From the NCBI GenBank assembly GCA_009363875.1, contig CM018694.1, positions 26,793,415 through 26,857,414 of the forward strand: a stretch of DNA of 64,000 nucleotides, read 5' to 3'. The notes beneath the pieces were generated by a model. That model had not been told where the DNA came from. It was given only the letters and a program-made list of their open reading frames with translations, and ran no database searches. The position numbers and the translations under genes were made by a program. The stretch is from Mikania micrantha. Lineage: Eukaryota; Streptophyta; Magnoliopsida; Asterales; Asteraceae. This document shows positions 58,978 to 64,000 of this stretch, one piece after another; the stretch's first letter is position 1, and the number at the start of each line of letters is the position of its first letter.

Positions 58978-61889
58978 TGACATGAACAGTAATTAGGTAC
59001 GAACTATACGTGTTCTGTTGTATGTCATAATTCTATCATGCTTCATTATCACTTCGTATTATCAAACAACAAATTCAGGATCATTCAGTGAAATGATACT
59101 CAGAAACATGGTTCGGCAGTCAGATAATTATCTGGCATTACAAAACCATCATATGATTATGTGTTAAGATTTTATTATGTTTAAAGGTATGTGAGGCTTT
59201 ACAGAACAAAACAACACGAATGTCGTTATGTTAATGCTAAACCGACGGATTATTCGTATAGGTGACGATCTGTATGAATATATATGAAAGTTTAATGTTC
59301 TGAATGATATCCGATAATTAGAAAACCTTATTGAAGAATACAGTTATCGTCGTATTCGTACGGGTGATGATTCGAACGAATACGCACGACGACCGTATGA
59401 TTCGATTTTAAACAAAGAGTTTAAATATTTCTGAAAAATTAGAATAACCAGCAGATATTTAGTTAATTTACAAGGAATAACCACCTAAAATAAATTTCTA
59501 AACTTTACTTTTAATATCGCAATATTTCGTTAAGAAAATGAAGGAAAACCGAATTGTTACGCGAAACCGAGCGAGACCGAGCACGCGGGTATTATGGGAA
59601 GTCTTAAATGAGGCAATTAATGCCTCATTCAAGTCTCACCAACCAGCCACCATCACCAAGAAATCGTCCCTTTCTCTCTATTCTTTCTCTCTCTAGAAAG
59701 TCATAGCCAAAACTCTCTCAAACCTCCATGAAATTGAGTCATTTTGGTGTCTAAACGACCCCCACCACTCGTAGAACCTGGAAGTACAACCGATCAAAAG
59801 TTCTACCTAGCAAATTTGAGGTAAAACCCATGTTCTAGTTCAGTTTTAGGGTTTGAAAACCCTAGATCGAGTCCATTCTTGAAAACCGACTAAAACCCTT
59901 TTTAAAACCTTAGGGAAATCACACAAAACACCCATAGATTGATGTAGGAACATGTGTTGCTGCGATGTTCAGCTGAGTTGCTCAAAATGGGGCTGCCATG
60001 GTCCAGTGGTTCGATGGCCCGAATGGGTTTTTCCCCCAGGCCGCCGAATGAGCCAACTACCCCCATTCGGCTGAATGGCAAGGGTCTGTCTCTCGGCTTG
60101 GACTCATTCTCCCCAACTTGGTTTGGCCTAACACTCATTCGACCGCAACTCATTCGAGCTACACCCTTCTCAGTTCGCCTAGCACCCCATTCGGTCGGGA
60201 GACCTTATTCGGCCAAGACTTTCGTTCGCGGGGCAGGCTCAGTCGGCCATCACCACCATTCGACTCAACTTATACGGCCCACTGACCTTTCGCCCAAAGG
60301 TCCATTCGACAAAATACATTCGGCCAAGACAACCCCTTCGGGCAGCCACACCCTTTCGGACGGCCTTGACCCAGCTAAGTCGGCTCAACACATTTGGGCT
60401 AACTTCCATTCGAATGGCTAAGTCTATGTCCGAATCAAACCAAACCGATATACAAGGGTGGTAGGCATGGGAACAAACTTCATGTGTGTACATGGGATAT
60501 TAGGGTTTTACACTAAGCGAATGATATTGAAGTAACAATAGAACAACACAAAGGGGATAGCCAAGTGTAGACAATGGTGTCAATTCATGTAGATTGGGCA
60601 AAATGCATGGGTGATTGACAAGAAAACAAAGAACTAGTGTTTTAGAGAAAATGGAATCCTAAATTATACAAGTACTTAAATGTTGGGGACTCAATAACAA
60701 GCAAGTTCATATAAAATGTTATCAACTAAACAAGTAGTGATAACATCATGTTGAGATTAAACATAGGAGAAAACATAAAGGGTCAAAATGTTAACATAAG
60801 GTTTGGGTGTTGATACAATGATTAACATCTAATCCTTATGAAAACATATAAAGATATGCTATTAATTCAGGTGATTTATCTAAATTATCTAGGCATAGTT
60901 AACCTATTGGAGATCAAAGCCTTATAAATGGGCCCAAGAATGGCCCAATGGGCTTAATCTAAGCCCATCATATGTTATACATTCTTCTATTTAAATTAAT
61001 TATGTTTTGAATAAAAGAAATTTAAATCTTAAAACAAATTAAATTACATTAAATGATGTTTTTCTAAATATCTAGCCTAAAATGAAGTAACCTTAAAATA
61101 TTTAACTAAAGACTTGTAATGATACTTGTGGGATTAGGGTCACTAATGGGTAATAAGTTAGACTAGTTAGGTGAAATTTTAGAAACACATTAGTACATAG
61201 GACACTTAGTTGCACACCGACCCTAGTTGCGACTATTATAAATACTGATCGAATTTGAATCCTTTTAACGACCCAGGAACCGAAGAAACATAGGCTACAA
61301 CAACGACCACGCATTTTGTGGTAATTCAATACAAAGCAACACAAGTGAGTTCATTTCCCCTTTTCTAAACATTTTTTTTTCAAACGCGGGGCTGAGAAGC
61401 ATGCGTAAACCTTTTTTTTATTTAAACTGTTTTACGTAAATGCTTTCACTTATTATAGGCTTTATATATGTTTGTTTATACTCCTAGACTCTTGTCTAGG
61501 AAATTGTTATGCAGAATTAACTAACAAGTTAATTAACTATTCTTATGAGGGATACCTTAATTCTAAACTCTAAACAAACCCTTAGTCCATTGAGTTCAAA
61601 TTCAAGAATCTAAATTCAAAGCGAAATCATGAGAACTAAAGCTAAAGATCAAATGCAATAGAATCTAATCCAGTGTGTGATCAGTAAACTAAGGATCCTG
61701 AGCAAGAATCTATAATCATTATGGAAATCATGGAATTCTAAAGATCAAAGTCAAGAGAATCAAGGAGATCATAACCGTCTGTGAATCATGGAAATAATGA
61801 AATCATTAAGACCTAATGAAATCATTAATTGCCTAAGTTAAGGTGGATGTCAGTTGTATACAAATCAAGACCACGTGTAACCCACGGAA

Positions 61890-62101
61890 AGTCCCGACAC
61901 AGTAGTAGACTCTTGTAGTCAAGCTACATGGGCGTAACTTAAACTATCAAACGAAATCAAGAGAATCAACGACGATCAAGAATCAAAGGATACCCTTAAA
62001 GTCCCAGCATGTACAGTAAGCCAATGGGTCAAGCTGATATGGGCATCATGAAATTCCCGACGGATACAGGTAGACTCCTTGTGGGTCATGTCTGATATGG
62101 G
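61890..62101 (+). repeat. Three degenerate repeats in the LTR
   Basis: Three blocks read roughly as AGTCCCGACA...GTAGACTCTTGT...AAGCTACATGGGC, at about 61890, 61997 and 62053. The last two share CTGATATGGGC. Not perfectly spaced. Confidence 0.5.
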
Positions 62102-62329
62102 CCACGTGTGAGAGGGTACAACTTGGACAACCACCAACAACTAAGTCTAATTGATTGAGTCAAATAAGGCCCAATCATCATGTCTTAGTTGTATTTAAAT
62201 GCTTAATTATTAATTTAATTGAACATTTATTATATTTCTACAAGTGCTTTAGGATAATCATAAATACATGATGAACTCAAGAGACCAGGGTTGAATCAAT
62301 TTGTGGAAATCAAATTCTAAGATGAAGGT

Positions 62330-62730
62330 GAATGGAGTGAAACGCTTAATTATCATTAACAACAATATACTAAGCAGTTCGATATGTGGTGGGACGGTAG
62401 CTAGGGCTTGTCCCTTACATATGCCCTATATATAAGCATTCTTGATTGGATATCATAGGTGGTTGTTGATGAGGTTAAGGTTGTCATTTCGGGGGATCAA
62501 GGAAATCATATACAGGGTAATCAAATGCTATGAATCAAAGGTTATGGAATCAAGGATGTGGGATGAAATGCTTAATTATCACCAGGAACAATACATCATG
62601 TGGTTTAGTATGTGGTGGGACGGTGGTTGGGCAAGCGGTAAGTTCGACCCTACATATGCCCTATATATAAGCGTACTGAATTGTATGGTATAGGTGGTTA
62701 ATGGTGAGGTTAAGGTTGTCATTCAGGTTA
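62330..62730 (+). promoter_or_regulatory. Tandemly duplicated LTR core promoter
   Basis: ATGCCCTATATATAAGC occurs at 62421-62437 and 62656-62672, 235 bp apart. Each lies inside a longer repeat that runs from GAAACGCTTAATTATCA or GAAATGCTTAATTATCA, past the GTGGTGGGACGGT text, to GTTAAGGTTGTCATT. The same core is found once in each long LTR of the sister family. Confidence 0.8.
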
Positions 62731-63162
62731 TTCAAATTCAATTTTATAAAAACTACATGAAATCACCAACCATATGTTGAGTTGACCTTTTTGCATAACT
62801 TCTCAGGTGACGAACAGGTCTAACTAAGAAGTTATGTTTTTGGACTAGTATGCCAGTTAGAGGACCTAGTATTTTTGAAGCGTGCATATTTTGGACATCA
62901 CTATACAAATTATTTTGTATATCTTGTGCAGATACAAGATAGACGGATTATGATGTTGATGATAGATTTACATTGTTAAATTATAAACAGAATTGATGTA
63001 ATTTAACTTTGTAATTCTATTATATTTAGCATTTTCTCATTATATATCATGTGCAATGTAAACAATCTGATCATCACGATTATCATTCTCGATATCGTGC
63101 CCCGGGACCTTTACGCCCGGCAGGACACACGATCCGGCCCGCCGGCTCGGGGTGTGACAGAT

Positions 63163-63174
63163 TGGTATCAGAGC
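63163..63174 (+). promoter_or_regulatory. Primer-binding site
   Basis: TGGTATCAGAGC three bases after the LTR, the initiator tRNA-Met type. Confidence 0.9.
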
Positions 63175-63334
63175 CATGGTTATAGAGAAATATAGGACAC
63201 TTATTTAAACGGTTTGGCCTAGACTATAACCTAGGGACCCTGCATGTAGAGAACAAATGACTTAAGACTTTATTGCATTGTGTCTTCCGCATTCGATCAT
63301 TGCACTAACCAATATAATTTTAGTTATGATCAGA

Positions 63335-64000
63335 ATGCCGCCGAGAAGACCTCCTTCTATTTTGCCACCCCCACAGAGTTCGGCTCCACATTCGTCAACG
63401 CCATCACCAGCTGATTCTCCAACGCCACCTCCTCCTCCCCCACACTCTCCACCTCCAGGCCCGAGCACTACTCAGATACTGGATCCTGCTACTGTTGCTT
63501 TGGCAACTCTACAGAGCAGTCAGCTGACTAACCAGCTGAAGGAAGTGATACCGGATATGCTCAACCGTATCCAGAACGACACCAACAACACCGAACATTT
63601 GTCAGGGGAAGCTAGTGGTAAAACTGGCAGTGCATCACACTATTCCTACAAGTCTTTTCTGGGAAGTAAACCGCCAAGCTTTAGCGGTACTGAAGGAGTC
63701 GTTGGATTAATCCAATGAATAGAAAAGATGGAGACTACTCTGGATATCAGCAGCTGTCCAGAACATCACAAAGTTCGCTATTCTGCTGGATCTTTTAACA
63801 AGCGAGGTTTGACCTGGTGGAACTCACAGATTCAAGCCAGGGGAAGAGAAGAAGTGATGGAAATGCCATGGGAAGAATTCAAGACCCTTCTAAGAAAAGA
63901 GTTTTGTCCCAAGAACGCACTGCTGAAATTGGAAGTTGAACTGTCAAACCATGTGATGAAAGGGGCAGATCACATGGGGTATACTACTCGTTACCACGAA
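63335..64000 (+). pseudogene. Chromovirus gag, N-terminal part (runs off window)
   Basis: Start chosen at 63335 because M-P-P-R-R-P-P matches the gag starts at 20558 and 44034 (the latter M-L-P-R-R). A Pro/Ser-rich tract follows, then L-D-P-A-T-V-A-L-A-T, F-S-G-T-E-G-V-V-G-L-I-Q near 63680, L-T-W-W near 63810 and P-W-E-E-F near 63870. A single stop, TGA at 63716-63718, sits where the sister gags have Trp. The rest is open to 64000. This is the least damaged gag of its type in the window. Confidence 0.85.

Larger units (their letters stand above)
58978..63159 (+). repeat. ~4.2-kb 5' LTR of a third chromovirus
   Basis: The end is clear (GGGGTGTGACA at 63149-63159, then PBS). The start is inferred at TGACATG (58978), where copia similarity ends. 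It contains a CT-rich leader near 59670 ending in TTTGAG/GTAAAAC near 59820, a CATTCG/CGAATG array at about 60020-60420, and ACAAGTGAGTTCA at 61341-61353 followed by GCGGGGCTGAGAAG. Direct repeats and two TATA boxes follow in 61890-62730. The 3' end resembles the LTRs at 20730 and 35707, so the families are related. Confidence 0.75.

Noticed and set aside
59902..60493. 155-codon Pro/Ser-rich ORF and opposing ORFs
   Set aside because: Generated by the CATTCG array inside the LTR.
63278..63334. Upstream ATG (63278) as the gag start
   Set aside because: The related gags begin at the M-x-P-R-R codon equivalent to 63335; the extra 19 codons are not matched in them.

Overview
The window looks like repeat-rich plant nuclear heterochromatin, probably from a eudicot. 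The retroelement protein families resemble those I associate with Asteraceae, but that is a weak inference from memory. I see no convincing host gene, tRNA, rRNA or CRISPR array. Almost every coding trace belongs to an LTR retrotransposon, and nearly all of these are broken by stops, frameshifts or deletions.

Layout. (1) 1-9930: the 3' part of a Tat-lineage Ty3/gypsy element on + (protease, RT, RNase H, a second RNase H, integrase). An LTR-like insert splits it at 2531-3825. A long 3' region follows, with hairpin repeats, a 21-bp minisatellite and a spliced antisense gene, and then the 3' LTR (9169-9930). (2) 9931-11118: a second, truncated Tat pol. (3) 11119-26531 and 26532-41509: one ~15-kb block present twice in direct tandem. 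Each copy holds a Tat 3' region and LTR, a gag-like and an LTR-like fragment, a long minus-strand ORF (probably the 3' ORF of a SIRE-like copia), and a chromovirus LTR of about 3.74 kb with the 3' half of its pol on -. (4) 41510-46496: the rest of that chromovirus on - (RT, protease, gag, PBS, shortened 5' LTR). (5) 46497-58977: a copia pol on -, split by a complete-ended chromovirus (47947-57185, +) with a perfect 5-bp target duplication GCATC. That inserted element has lost RT and RNase H. (6) 58978-64000: the ~4.2-kb 5' LTR, PBS and gag start of a third chromovirus on +, related to the one in (4).

How the parts relate. The copia appears to be an old host for later insertions. Its pol lies at 58977-46497 and its probable 3' ORF at about 34400-31150 (copy at 18200-15750), separated by the chromovirus complex. 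A tandem duplication then copied part of this nest. Its junction has 4-bp CGCA microhomology. The two copies later lost different segments between 5-7 bp direct repeats.

The best candidates for something undescribed are: the stem-loops with compensatory changes in the Tat 3' region; the four-hairpin array at 5269-5483; the multi-exon antisense gene; a consensus-like splice-donor block conserved in the U3 of three chromovirus families; a duplicated LTR promoter; and short palindrome or CATTCG/CGAATG arrays in otherwise unlike LTRs. All comparisons were made by eye, with no alignment or database search.
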